Shown here piece by piece: positions 11,612 through 20,620 of a stretch of DNA of 48,134 nt. Below the pieces are notes generated by a model. It had not been told where the DNA came from, searched no databases, and saw nothing but the letters and a program-made list of their open reading frames with translations. The position numbers and the translations under genes were made by a program. Source of the DNA: Sphaeroforma sirkka (taxonomy: Eukaryota; Opisthokonta; Ichthyosporea; Ichthyophonida); contig LUCW03002377.1 of assembly GCA_001586965.3 (NCBI GenBank), forward strand, positions 1 through 48,134. The letters run 5' to 3'. Within the stretch, counting starts at the first letter, position 1, and every line of letters starts with the position of its first letter.

Positions 11612-12368
11612 TGTAATAACCGGGCCTCCACATTAGACTCTTATGTTAATAAACGTACTCTTAAGCAGTACTTAAATTATAAACGTACTATTAAAAGCAC
11701 GTGTATTGAACGGTTTTTAACGGTTTTATTTACAAGTACCTTTTCCATTTTACAAATCAGATATTTTGACCCCGACCCATTAAGGGGACTGTGAACAAGG
11801 CCAAAGAGTATATTTGGAGTAGGTCTATTAAGAGACCTAGATAAACACTCCAAAATATACATCTGAATACTTTGGTAGCGAGATGGCTCAACCGAACATA
11901 GGTTTCTAGAGACCCTTAATGGTTACCTAGTTTGACCTCCGCTCAGCCAACCAGATGTGCCAGTCTGATGATGGCAAGTCGGTAATTCTTGATAAGTGGC
12001 CAGTTATTGGTTAAGACAATAATTAAGGACATCAAGAGTATTTTTTTCTTTTTTACTTTTATTCTAAAGATAGGATTTTACTAGTTTTAGTAATTCGTGC
12101 GACGAAACAAGTAATACTAGTTTCGACGATAACGATAACGAAAACATATATAAAATCCCTTCGGCGAAATCAGTACTGGGAGGATGATATATAGGCAATG
12201 TCTTAGCCTTACAATCCTCCAGAGTATTGCTGATTTCTATGAGGCATACCTAACTTTATTACCAGACTACAATTCGTATACTTAAAAAACTTATTAAAAG
12301 ACTTTAAGATTTTATTACGCTTAGTAGCTCTAAGATGTTTATACCGCCTTAAGCGACCGATATTTACA
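11612..12368 (+). repeat. 5' LTR of element B
   Basis: TG...CA borders. The first about 260 bases and the last about 175 bases match the 3' LTR closely. A middle block (about 11880-12200, including GATGGCTCAACCGAACATAG) is absent from the 3' LTR. Short minus-strand frames inside both LTRs encode nothing recognisable. Confidence 0.9.
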
Positions 12369-12496
12369 CATTTTAAAGTTAGCAAAGTATTGACTACTTG
12401 AGATGCTTAAGCGTTGTGGTAATTAACTACCACATAAAATTTTCTTAACACAATAACTATTCGTTAAGTGAATAGCAAAAGTCGTACTAGATAAGT

Positions 12497-14047
12497 ATGA
12501 CTAAGAAGGACTCTACGCTATCTAAGAAGCATAAAGCGGATAAAAAGAAGATGGACAGAGAATCTGCCGAAGACGCAGTCAACCCCATTGTCGCTAAAGT
12601 CGACAATGCACTGGATACCAGTGAGACTACTCCATTAAGAGAGAAGTCAGCCGAGGAGAGGGCTAGAGGACCCACTCTCTCCTCAAGTTCAAAGCTCGCG
12701 AAACCGCGAAGTGAAAATAGGAGTGGGTTCAAGACCACTCCATCTACTATCCCTGAGGAGATTAATCCAAAGGGTAAAGAACCAATTACGGAAGTCAATT
12801 ATGACGATCTCGAGGAGATTAATCCAAAGGGTAAAGAGCCAATTACGGAAGTCAATTACGACGACCCCGACGACGATGAAGTCCAACCCGATAAGGGGCC
12901 GACGGAAGACGAACCACATGCTAGCGCATCTACCCATATCAGTAAGTTGCACGATGAAAATGCTGAACTTAAGAATCAGTTAGCTGCCCTAGAGAAACAA
13001 CTCACACTAGAGAAGCTGTCTATCGCACATATATATCGAATGTACGGAACTGACAAGAAAGCTAAACGCCTACGTGAATATGTATCTAACGACACCATTG
13101 CAGCTGTAAAAGAGCAGTCAAAACATCGCTTAGAGAAGACCAATGAGGAGTACCACGATCTAAGTACTAAGCCGGCCGAAATAAGCCCGGAGAATGTTCC
13201 CTGGGAAAGTCTACTTCCACGGGACCAGGCACTATTTACTCCAATACCATCACCGGGACATGAGTCTCCCGTTTTGGAGGTTATTATAGACCCAACCGCT
13301 GGGAAGAATACACCTCCCCCCTTACCTAATTGGGGGAAGGCACATCGCACCCAGTCAAAGTCGACGTGCGAGATTATCGTATCGGATGATCCTAAGATCT
13401 TCATTCCAACACCACGTCTCAGTAACGAGCATCGTGAAGCGTCAACCATGGACTTTAATATCCACCGAAAGGGAACTAAAACTTCCCGCATACATGCGAG
13501 TGAGGTGGAGTACCCACGGAAGGACCGCAATGCATTACACCAACCCGCCGAAGACTTTCAGTCCACAGAGGTAGATATGCTGAATTCAGAAGTGAACGAG
13601 CTCACTGTTAAGATGGAGCTCGCTCATGACCTGCAAGATCGCCCAGAAATTGATTATTATGCAAAAATAATCAACATCAAGCAGAAGCGAATCGACCAGT
13701 TGCTGCAAGCACAACGCGGGCAGGACCAACGCGATCACCAGAAGTATAAGGACATGATCAGTCGACTTAAGTTGAACTGGGACACAAGTACCCAGAAGCC
13801 CGAATTCATCAATAATCGTGACCTCGAGACTCTGACTCGCTCGTTACACACGTTTACAGTGATGCTGGAGACAAATGACATTGCCCCACCGCAATGGATA
13901 TCTGCGTTTATGCAGACATTTAATCCAGAAGGAACCAATTATCGGATCCTTCAGAAGCATCTCGAAGAGATCGATGAGTGTCGTAACTGGCCAGAAGTAT
14001 GTTGGCTAGTGACATCCTTATTAAGCAAGGATATGCGCAGTCCATGA
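12497..14047 (+). CDS. Gag-like protein of element B, N-terminal part
   Basis: A 516-residue frame begins at the first ATG after the 5' LTR leader. It is rich in Lys, Glu and Ser at the start, then contains a tandem 19-residue repeat (EEINPKGKEPITEVNYDD twice, from 57-bp DNA units at 12755-12868). A heptad-like stretch follows (HDENAELKNQLAALEKQ, about residues 152-170), suggesting a coiled coil. The C-terminal about 60 residues (VMLETNDIAPPQWISAFMQ) recur in relic E at 30.5 kb, which marks them as conserved capsid-type sequence. Position before protease and RT supports Gag. It would form the particle shell. It ends in a TGA, probably from a frameshift, because Gag continues at 14090. Confidence 0.8.
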   Translation: MTKKDSTLSKKHKADKKKMDRESAEDAVNPIVAKVDNALDTSETTPLREKSAEERARGPTLSSSSKLAKPRSENRSGFKTTPSTIPEEINPKGKEPITEVNYDDLEEINPKGKEPITEVNYDDPDDDEVQPDKGPTEDEPHASASTHISKLHDENAELKNQLAALEKQLTLEKLSIAHIYRMYGTDKKAKRLREYVSNDTIAAVKEQSKHRLEKTNEEYHDLSTKPAEISPENVPWESLLPRDQALFTPIPSPGHESPVLEVIIDPTAGKNTPPPLPNWGKAHRTQSKSTCEIIVSDDPKIFIPTPRLSNEHREASTMDFNIHRKGTKTSRIHASEVEYPRKDRNALHQPAEDFQSTEVDMLNSEVNELTVKMELAHDLQDRPEIDYYAKIINIKQKRIDQLLQAQRGQDQRDHQKYKDMISRLKLNWDTSTQKPEFINNRDLETLTRSLHTFTVMLETNDIAPPQWISAFMQTFNPEGTNYRILQKHLEEIDECRNWPEVCWLVTSLLSKDMRSP

Positions 14048-14089
14048 CTATGTTCAATTCTGGCACCACCAACAGCGAATACTAGCATC

Positions 14090-14707
14090 TTGAGCTATAT
14101 TCTGAAACTCGATGCGGACCTTGTCAGACCTGATATTAAGAGGGATGACAAGCCACGCTGGTATGAGTTGTTGGCAATGCATGTATTCTGTATGAACATA
14201 TGCAGTAATGATCGAGAGCGCCTTTACCTCGAGCTACGTCGCAAGTATGCGAACGAAGCGAGAGATAAAGGACAGGAGAAGAAGTTTCACCTGACTCGAC
14301 TGCGCTGGGACCAGTTCTATGAAACTGTTTCCGACACTTATCCCTCTGATCGAGTAACCTCGAGAGAGAAGGTGGTTCTTAAGAAACCACGTGATCAGAT
14401 TGATCAAGGGTATGTATCCCGACAGACATATAACGAACGTCCGAATGTTCGTCCGCGTGAATCAGCGCAGCACTCACGGCCTAATAAAAGGGTACGTGCT
14501 GCGAAGGAAGCACTATACAAGCAAGTTAAGAAGTGTGCCGACGAGAAGTGTGGATACGATATGTATCAGCTTGCCACGAACGGTTATTGCAACGGGCGGC
14601 ACTCAGCTACTTGCAAACACTTTATTAATAAGTGTGACAAGTGTGAGAAAACCAACGGTTATCACGCCAAGACATGTGACCGGAAACCAGATATCAAACT
14701 GGAATGA
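14090..14707 (+). CDS. Gag-like protein of element B, C-terminal part with zinc-binding segment
   Basis: This frame continues Gag after a break at 14047-14090. It is a basic, RNA-binding-type protein ending in two cysteine/histidine clusters: C-x4-C-x16-H-x3-C, then CDKCEKTNGYHAKTC (CX2CX6HX3C). Element A has the matching arrangement at 21970-22200. These are not the usual CX2CX4HX4C knuckles but sit where a nucleocapsid domain belongs, so RNA binding is inferred. Confidence 0.75.
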   Translation: MSYILKLDADLVRPDIKRDDKPRWYELLAMHVFCMNICSNDRERLYLELRRKYANEARDKGQEKKFHLTRLRWDQFYETVSDTYPSDRVTSREKVVLKKPRDQIDQGYVSRQTYNERPNVRPRESAQHSRPNKRVRAAKEALYKQVKKCADEKCGYDMYQLATNGYCNGRHSATCKHFINKCDKCEKTNGYHAKTCDRKPDIKLE

Positions 14708-15039
14708 AGGTACTACCGGGTTCAATCTATACAAAGACAATACAACGACTCTTTAGACGAGCGTGTAATAATCCCTGTATATTGCAACGGAAAAAATTCC
14801 TTGCGTTGATTGATCCTGGTTCAGAAATTTCATGTATATCGGATCGCTTTGCATTAATGAAAGATATCGAACGTAGAACACAAACTACTCACCTTATATT
14901 AGCTGATGAGAAGACTTCCAAGTGCGATACGATGGCTACCGATGTTAAAATCTCATTAGCCGACCATCGCCACATTACAACCCAAGCTGTGATTAGTAAA
15001 GATGTCACAGAAGTACGACATTATCGTCGGAATGAGTGA
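14704..15039 (+). CDS. Aspartic protease segment of element B
   Basis: The frame overlaps the end of gag by four bases. It contains FLALIDPGSEISCISDRFAL, matching the catalytic D-T/S-G-A/S motif with Pro in the second position. The second conserved protease motif (YDIIVGMSDLL) lies in the next frame from 15002, so a frameshift near 15010-15035 separates them. The enzyme would cleave the polyprotein. The DPGS form is unusual and could mean loss of activity or a lineage variant. Confidence 0.72.
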   Translation: MKVLPGSIYTKTIQRLFRRACNNPCILQRKKFLALIDPGSEISCISDRFALMKDIERRTQTTHLILADEKTSKCDTMATDVKISLADHRHITTQAVISKDVTEVRHYRRNE

Positions 15040-16215
15040 TTTACTTACATTAGGTATAACCGTAACTGGTTTACCGAACAATGTAGATCAATTAAAGGAT
15101 CAATCAGACGATAATTGTCTGAAACCATATATACCACCATCCGACACAGTCAAGGAATTAATACCTGACTTTGCGGAAAAGATCATTGATTTAATCTTAA
15201 TAAATAAGAAGATCAAGATCACTGACTGGGCTAAGTTTCGTTTTAACGACGGATATGCTAGTTTAGATTTAACCAAGGTAGACTTTACTCAGCTGAAGTG
15301 TCCATCAAGAAACTATGTATCTTGGAGACACGAAGCCGTAGTAAAAGAACAAGTCGAGAAATGGTTAACAGATGGAGTGATAGAAATAAACTATCAACAA
15401 ACTTCAGTAAACTTGGCATTACTTGCCGTTGATCAACATAACTCTGACGGTTCATTTAAGAAGGTCAGAGTATATTTAGATATGAGTCCAATAAATAAAT
15501 TATTGCCAACTCATAGCTTTCACTTACCTCGTATAAACGAGTTGTTAAGAAGAATGGAAGGTGCTACAGTATTTACAACTATAGACTAACACAAGGATAC
15601 CACCAAATGAAGGTATATGAACCCCACCGTAAATACTTTAGTTTTACATGGAAGGGTAAACAATACAGCTTTAAGGGCGCACCTTTTGGGTTACACTCCC
15701 TACCAGCATTCTTCCAACAAGTAATGGAGGTAATGTTTGCAGACATGCCTAACGTGCAAGTCGAACACGAAGCATTAGTCAGACGAGTACTACAAAGATT
15801 AAATGAAGAGAACTTCAAAATTAATGAGAAGAAATGTCATTTTGCTATGAGTGAGATTCAACTCTTAGGGTATAGAATCTCAGGGGAAGGTATTAAAATC
15901 GACCCCGGAAAGATAGAACATCTTTTAGATTGGAGAACTCCAACAACCGGGAGAGATGTAAATAGCATGTGTGGATTCGTAAACTTCTTTTCAGATGGCG
16001 TTACACACTTAGCAGATTACTTAAAACCTTTTGGACACTTAAGATGTCACAAAGGTAAGTTAGGGGAGCTATGGACTAAAGAGTGTGATGAGGCATTTGT
16101 GATCCTCAAGCACGCAGTACAACAAGCACCTGTGGTTCAAGGACCAGTTGATGGCGTGCCTTTTGAAATAGCAACGGACGCATCAGACCTAGCACTAGGA
16201 GGAGTATTGTATTAG
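15002..16215 (+). pseudogene. Reverse transcriptase of element B, frameshifted and lacking the catalytic YxDD box
   Basis: Motifs in order: WLTDGVIEINYQQTSVNLALL (fingers), VRVYLDMSPINKLL, then after a one-base loss near 15585 (second frame from 15586) LTQGYHQMKVYEPHRKYFSF and FKGAPFGLHSLPAFFQQVM. Where element A reads NVSVYLDDIVIFTK, B jumps from MPNVQ to VEHEALVRRVLQRLN (about 15757), so about 18 residues including both catalytic aspartates are gone in frame. The connection region GYRISGEGIKIDP and FVNFFSDGVTHL follow. The RNase H start (FEIATDASDLALGGVLY) ends at a TAG that probably replaced a Gln codon. This copy cannot reverse transcribe. Confidence 0.9.
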
Positions 16216-16611
16216 GTTATAGATAATAAACCTAGATACATACAATTCTTTAGCCGTGCTATGAATTCATCACAGTTGAATTATCCAACTGTTAAACAAG
16301 AATAATTAGCTATAGTAACAGCTATGACACACTTTAGAGATTACCTCTATGGAACAGCATTTACGCTGATGTGTGATCAAAAGTCTCTTCAATACATGAA
16401 AGAGATGAAGCCGGACTCTCAATTATTGGGCAGATGGCATGATACAATATCAAAATTTCACTTTGATATAAAACATTTACCAGGCATACATAACCACTTA
16501 CCGGATATGTTGTCCAGGTTTGTACCAGACATTAATAAGTCAGTCCACGAACTCTTAGCCACTGATTGGAAATGTAATCCAAGATGGTTGTTAGCACAAA
16601 TGACATTCGGC
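16216..16611 (+). pseudogene. RNase H of element B
   Basis: Continues the RT frame past the TAG at 16213-16215: PRYIQFFSRAMNSSQLNYP, then a TAA at 16303-16305 where Glu is expected (VKQE-stop-LAIV), then TLMCDQKSLQYM and HLPGIHNHLPDMLSRF, the usual RNase H end of Ty3-like elements. It would remove the RNA strand of the hybrid. Two stops make it a pseudogene in this copy. Confidence 0.82.
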
Positions 16612-16970
16612 CCACATACTATAGATATGTTCGCCGCGCATCATAACGCGCAATTAAAAGATTACAGGGCGTTAAATCATCCTCTAGGAGATGCCTTTCA
16701 ATTGGATCTCTCCAAACATAACGCGTGGGCTAATGCACCGTGGCAGTTAATTGCCTAATTATTAAACTACGGTCAGATACATAAAGCTACCTTAACGTTG
16801 TGTTGTCCCCTACGGAAATTAGATCCGTGGCTCAATAAATTAATAAGCATGATACAATGCGAGCCAATATATTTAGATAGGAAAGTAGATACCTTCCTCT
16901 ATCAGAGTACCCGAGCAGTCCAAAAGACGCCCTGGAGACATACTATAATATGTCGTATAGGTCCTTTAGA
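16612..16970 (+). pseudogene. Dam-like methyltransferase segment between RNase H and integrase of element B
   Basis: After RNase H the frame reads HTIDMFAAHHNAQLKDYRAL, then GDAFQLDLSKHNAWANAPWQ, a TAA (16756-16758, Gln in element A), and LLNYGQ...LTLCCPLRKLDPW. This resembles the region after RNase H in DIRS-type retroelements that has been described as a Dam-like N6-adenine methyltransferase (D-x-F-A start, NPP[WY] motif, hydrophobic strand, W). In B the NPPW motif is NAPW; in A it is NPPW. The assignment rests on motif order, not on a search. Confidence 0.5.
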
Positions 16971-18708
16971 TACAACCTCATGGACCCCTTCTGTGACCTT
17001 CCTTAACAAGGTCAAAGAATCAGAGATTCCACTCGCTATCAAATTGAACGTTAACCAGTTCAAAGACAACACAACACTTGAAGTTTGTGCACAAGAAATA
17101 CAATCTACTACTGACTACACTGTTAAGAAGCGTCAGTCTCTAGTATTTAATAACATAAAGTCCAAGCCCGAAGTCTTTAAGACACTCTTTCTAAAGGGAC
17201 TCATGAACGAGAACCCTGATTTACATGCACACATATTACGACTATTAAACAAGTCAAGTGTAGCATATGTATATGAACGCACTAAAGATGCGCATACAAA
17301 AGGAAGAGAGGAGTCTGTGAACACAACAGACGTAGAGAACACGCAAGTGGATTCTCAACACCCTACCTTTATGCTGGAAGAGCAGAATGATGATAACATT
17401 CTCTCTTGGCTGATGCAGAATCATAAGCTGAAGCACCAGAACGTAGTAGAAGCACTTAAAGATGCTAAACGAAATGGGATAGCGCATCCCAAGTTGGCAG
17501 CTTTAGTTGACAAAGTATATCAGTCATGCACAGACTGTGATCTCAATCAGATCAAGCGCTATGGGTTCGCACCGCTTAAGAGTGTGACCGAAGATGTTCC
17601 ATGGCGCAGGGTCATCATTGATCTGGTTGACCTGCCTACGTCCGAGCACTCAGGCGACCATTACGTATGCCACTTCTTTGATGTGGCGTCACGGTTTAAC
17701 TTACTTTACCCCCTTAAGGATAAAAGTACGCAGACCGTGGCAGAATTATGTTGCCAAGTCTTTGCTGACCACAGGTGGCCAGGTATTATGTGCTCTGATA
17801 ACGGTAGCGAGTTCTGTGATGACATTATGGAATCATTAGTACTCGTATCAGGCATGTGCCATAAGAGAGGTGTGCCATATAAACCGCAAACGCAAGGCGC
17901 AAATGAAACGCGCCATAGAAAACTTACGTTCTTCTTACGCACTGCATTAATGTATGATGCAGATGATTGACCGTACCATCTTAAATGGGTACAAACACAA
18001 ATGAACGAGTGTGCTGATCCTGTTACAGGAACTACACCCGCTCACTATTTTCGTGGCAAATATAGTGAGTTAAAAATACCCTATAACAAGGATGAACCTG
18101 ATCGCCATGAGTTACCATGGTTAGAAAAGGTACAACGTATACATAACGTTGTATACCCTTGCTTGCGAGAAACACGTAATATAGCCTTATTAAAAAGGCA
18201 AAACAGATGGAACACTACCAAGAAGATAGCAGAGTATCCGGTTGCTGACAGAGTTAACATCCGTCAACGCAACTCTGACGCTACTGTATTAACATCTAAA
18301 TGGATAGGTCCATATATAATCTCAGTAGCAGACACTAAAAGCGGAACGTACGAGGTTAATAACCCCGATGGTTCTAGTGCGCTTAATATAGGCACAAGTC
18401 GTATTCCGACTACTGAGATTATGCTCGCAAGAAGACATGACTCTAATGCCCCTCTTGATCGTTCTGAATTTAAGGACATAATATGGAGAACGGATAAGGG
18501 AGGTTACACATACTATCGTACACGCTTTATAGACGGTACGATCGCTGAGTTAACTTCAGACGCTTTTGACAATCAAGACTATTTAAAAGCCTTTAATAGA
18601 AAATGGTGTAGACGCCTACATCTGAAGGTACGGAAGTTAAAACTTACCCACCTACAGCATTTATCCCGAGCTTTACTGCTCATCCTTCATACGTCCCAAA
18701 GACACTGA
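16971..18708 (+). pseudogene. Integrase of element B, interrupted by one stop
   Basis: After a linker of about 170 residues comes a zinc-binding part (AHPKLAALVDKVYQSCTDC), then catalytic Asp in VIIDLVDLP, Asp in CSDNGSEF and Glu in QGANETRHRKL, a full DDE triad. A TGA at 17968-17970 replaces the Trp codon seen in element A (DDVEDMWPYHLRWV). The frame continues from 17971 with PYHLKWVQTQMNE, the GPY/F-type module (KWIGPYIISVADTKSG) and a possible chromodomain-like end (DKGGYTYYRTRFIDGT). It would insert the cDNA. Apart from the single stop the integrase is well preserved. Confidence 0.88.
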
Positions 18709-18914
18709 AACGTAAGAAACGTCCAGTCGACCACCACGGACCTACTGGACCTAAGCCCAAAACTCACAGGGTAACCGAGAACGCTTAGCTTCTCCGCCTG
18801 AGAAACATTAACTATATGTTATGCTACTTAATGTTTTCGACCCGTTTTTCCTTTCTCGCTTTGCAAATCCAAAATCAGCTTGAGTGAGCAACTAGCCTCT
18901 CTTGGATTTCAAAG

Positions 18915-18928
18915 CTGGGTGGGGGCTG
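18915..18928 (+). other. Polypurine tract of element B
   Basis: GCTGGGTGGGGGCT sits directly before the 3' LTR start (TGTAATAG). A G-rich tract also lies at the matching border of element A. This is the usual primer site for second-strand synthesis. Confidence 0.7.
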
Positions 18929-19371
18929 TGTAATAGCCGGGCCTCCACATTAGACTCTTTATGCTAATAAACGTACTCTTAAGCAGCACGTAAATTATAA
19001 ACGTACTATTAAAAGCACGTGTATTAAATGGCTTTTAACGGTTCTATTTACAAGTACCTTTTCCATTTTACAAATCAGATATTTTGGCCCCGACCCATCA
19101 AAGGAACTGTGAACAAGGCCAAAGAGTATATTTGGAGTAGGTCTATTAAGAGACCTAGATAAACACTCCAAAATATACATCTGAATACTTCGGTAGCGAC
19201 AATGTCGAGCCTTACAATCCTCCAGAGTATTGCTGATTTCTATGAGGCATACCTAACTTTATTACCAGACTAAAATTCGTATACTTAAAAAACTTATTAA
19301 AAGGCTTTAAGATTTTATTACGTTTAGTAGCTCTAAGGTGTTTATACCGCCTTAAGAGACCGATATTTACA
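18929..19371 (+). repeat. 3' LTR of element B, internally deleted
   Basis: Starts TGTAATAGCCGGGCC and ends TATTTACA. It lacks about 314 bases found in the middle of the 5' LTR. The joint is at about 19199 (GGTAGCGA then CAATGTCGAGCC). Confidence 0.9.
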
Positions 19372-19823
19372 ATATGCACGATGAGTTAAATTATGTATTA
19401 TTTTAACTCTACTCTCGAGCTCTTCTAAGTCAGTCAGATTCTGTGTAACGCCGACTGGATGAACCATAGTCTCGTTAGATAGGGCAACTTCAGTATCAGG
19501 AGGGGTAGACTCCTGAGATACGTAATTAGCAACAATAGATTATTGAAGTATCTTCTTCAGTTGTTTCGCAACTCCTGACTGTTCTTTAAGCAGCGCTTTA
19601 AGTAGCTGAGTGCGAGCTTCAGGTTCTCTTAGAGCTTTGAGTCTTTGATCCATGGCCTTAGCTAATTTCATGTTTTTACGATTTAATGCCGTCTCAATTG
19701 GCATTACCTCGACTGCATTCTTGTTGGGTGCATGTGTTGTACGAGTCTTGAGCTTTTTTTCAAACTCCTTAGACTCCTCTAGTTTAGCTAAGAACTCGGT
19801 TGAGGGTTTCCACTTAGTGGTAC
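19372..19823 (-). pseudogene. Element A: linker between Dam-like segment and integrase
   Basis: On the minus strand this reads STTKWKPSTEFLAKLEESKE, then ALLKEQSGVAKQLKKILQ, and LTDLEELESRVKIIHNLTHR, which joins directly to YKHTYTT at 11611 once element B is removed. The segment aligns by eye with the linker of B (DTTSWTPSVTFLNKVKESE). An in-frame stop follows KKILQ. Confidence 0.75.
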
Positions 19824-20278
19824 TGAGAGACTACAGTAGTAGGCGTATTTCTATATACGTTAATAATGTTTTACGTCATCAGCCCGAGAGTAATTTGGGA
19901 CTTGTTCTCAAATTAATATAAGTATAGGTGGGTCAGCCTGAGAGAACGTAAAAGTAATTTGAGACTTCTCCTCAGATTATTATATTTATAGATTACGGGC
20001 CACCGGCTAGCCGAGAGCCGAGGTCCGAGACTGAGTGTGGTAACAGAGAATATGATATATCTATTTTTAGAAAATATATCCGAGTGCTAAAATGTTCTGT
20101 ATAAGGTTTCTCATACTAATCAGATGAGTTTTTACCCTGGCCAACCCAAGTGGTTGAACACTAGTACAAACACCATCAGTATATAACTGAGGGTGAGATC
20201 ATAAATAAATTCATTCAAATGCACCATACTTTAGATACACTAGCACTTTACTATTAGTCCCCACACCGTACGCTAACA
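19824..20278 (-). repeat. Solo LTR inside element A with 5-bp target duplication GGTAC
   Basis: On the plus strand it runs TGAGAGACTACAG to CGCTAACA, flanked by GGTAC at 19819-19823 and 20279-20283. Removing it makes the pol frame of A continuous in meaning (CRIGP to STTKWKP). The same family recurs at 25793-26192 (opposite orientation), 34575-34972 (rearranged) and 30180-30330 (partial). A solo LTR is what remains after recombination between two LTRs of a full element. Confidence 0.92.
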
Positions 20279-20289
20279 GGTACCTGCAG

Positions 20290-20620
20290 GACCGATGCGA
20301 CAAACGATGGTGTGTTTCCAAGATGTCTTCTTAATGGAATAGGATCCCTGATACAAGAACGTGTCGGTTTCACGGTCGACATAGATAGGCTCGTCTTGTA
20401 TCATATCAATTAAATCACGTATCCATGGGTCGGAGCTACGTAAGGGACAACACAGCGTATTGGTAGACTTAGTAATATTAACATAGTTTAACAACTGTGC
20501 GATAAGTTGCCAAGGTGGGTTAGCCCACGCATTATGCTTTGATAAGTCAAGTTGAAAGGCATCACCTTTAGGATGATTCAACGACCTATAATCAGAAACC
20601 TGTTTGTTATGAGAAAGATG
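20290..20620 (-). pseudogene. Dam-like methyltransferase segment of element A (NPPW intact)
   Basis: Minus-strand frame: KQVSDYRSLNHPKGDAFQLD, NAWANPPWQLIAQLLNYV, NTLCCPLRSSDPWIRDLIDM, then FLYQGSYSIKKTSWKHTIVC. The NPPW at 20511-20522 fits motif IV ([DN]PP[YFW]) of N6-adenine methyltransferases. The start of the segment was lost with RNase H in the internal deletion. Function in the element is unknown. Confidence 0.5.

Larger units (their letters stand above)
11612..19371 (+). mobile_element. Complete nested Ty3-like LTR retrotransposon B (LTR-gag-PR-RT-RH-MT-INT-LTR)
   Basis: Element B runs from TGTAATAACC to TTTACA, with a 5' LTR (757 bp), gag, protease, RT, RNase H, a Dam-like segment, DDE integrase, purine tract and 3' LTR (443 bp). 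Flanks carry ATAT on both sides (11608-11611 and 19372-19375), a 4-bp target duplication, and joining the flanks restores the integrase frame of element A. So B jumped into A. It has several frameshifts and stops and has lost the RT catalytic box. No canonical tRNA primer site (TGG...) follows the 5' LTR. Confidence 0.92.

Noticed and set aside
11677..11862. Small conserved protein encoded twice on the minus strand (also 18995-19180)
   Set aside because: Both copies lie inside the LTRs of element B, so the similarity is that of the LTRs; the peptide has no recognisable domain.
15585..15592. In-frame stop after VFTTID in the RT of element B
   Set aside because: The next frame continues perfectly (LTQGYHQMKVYEPHRK), so it is a one-base frameshift, not a stop mutation.
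16213..17970. Alternative genetic code (TAA/TAG read as Gln)
   Set aside because: Some stops in element B sit at Gln positions, but others replace Glu or Trp, and the kinase, UNC93-like and PLC genes end at ordinary TAA or TAG codons.
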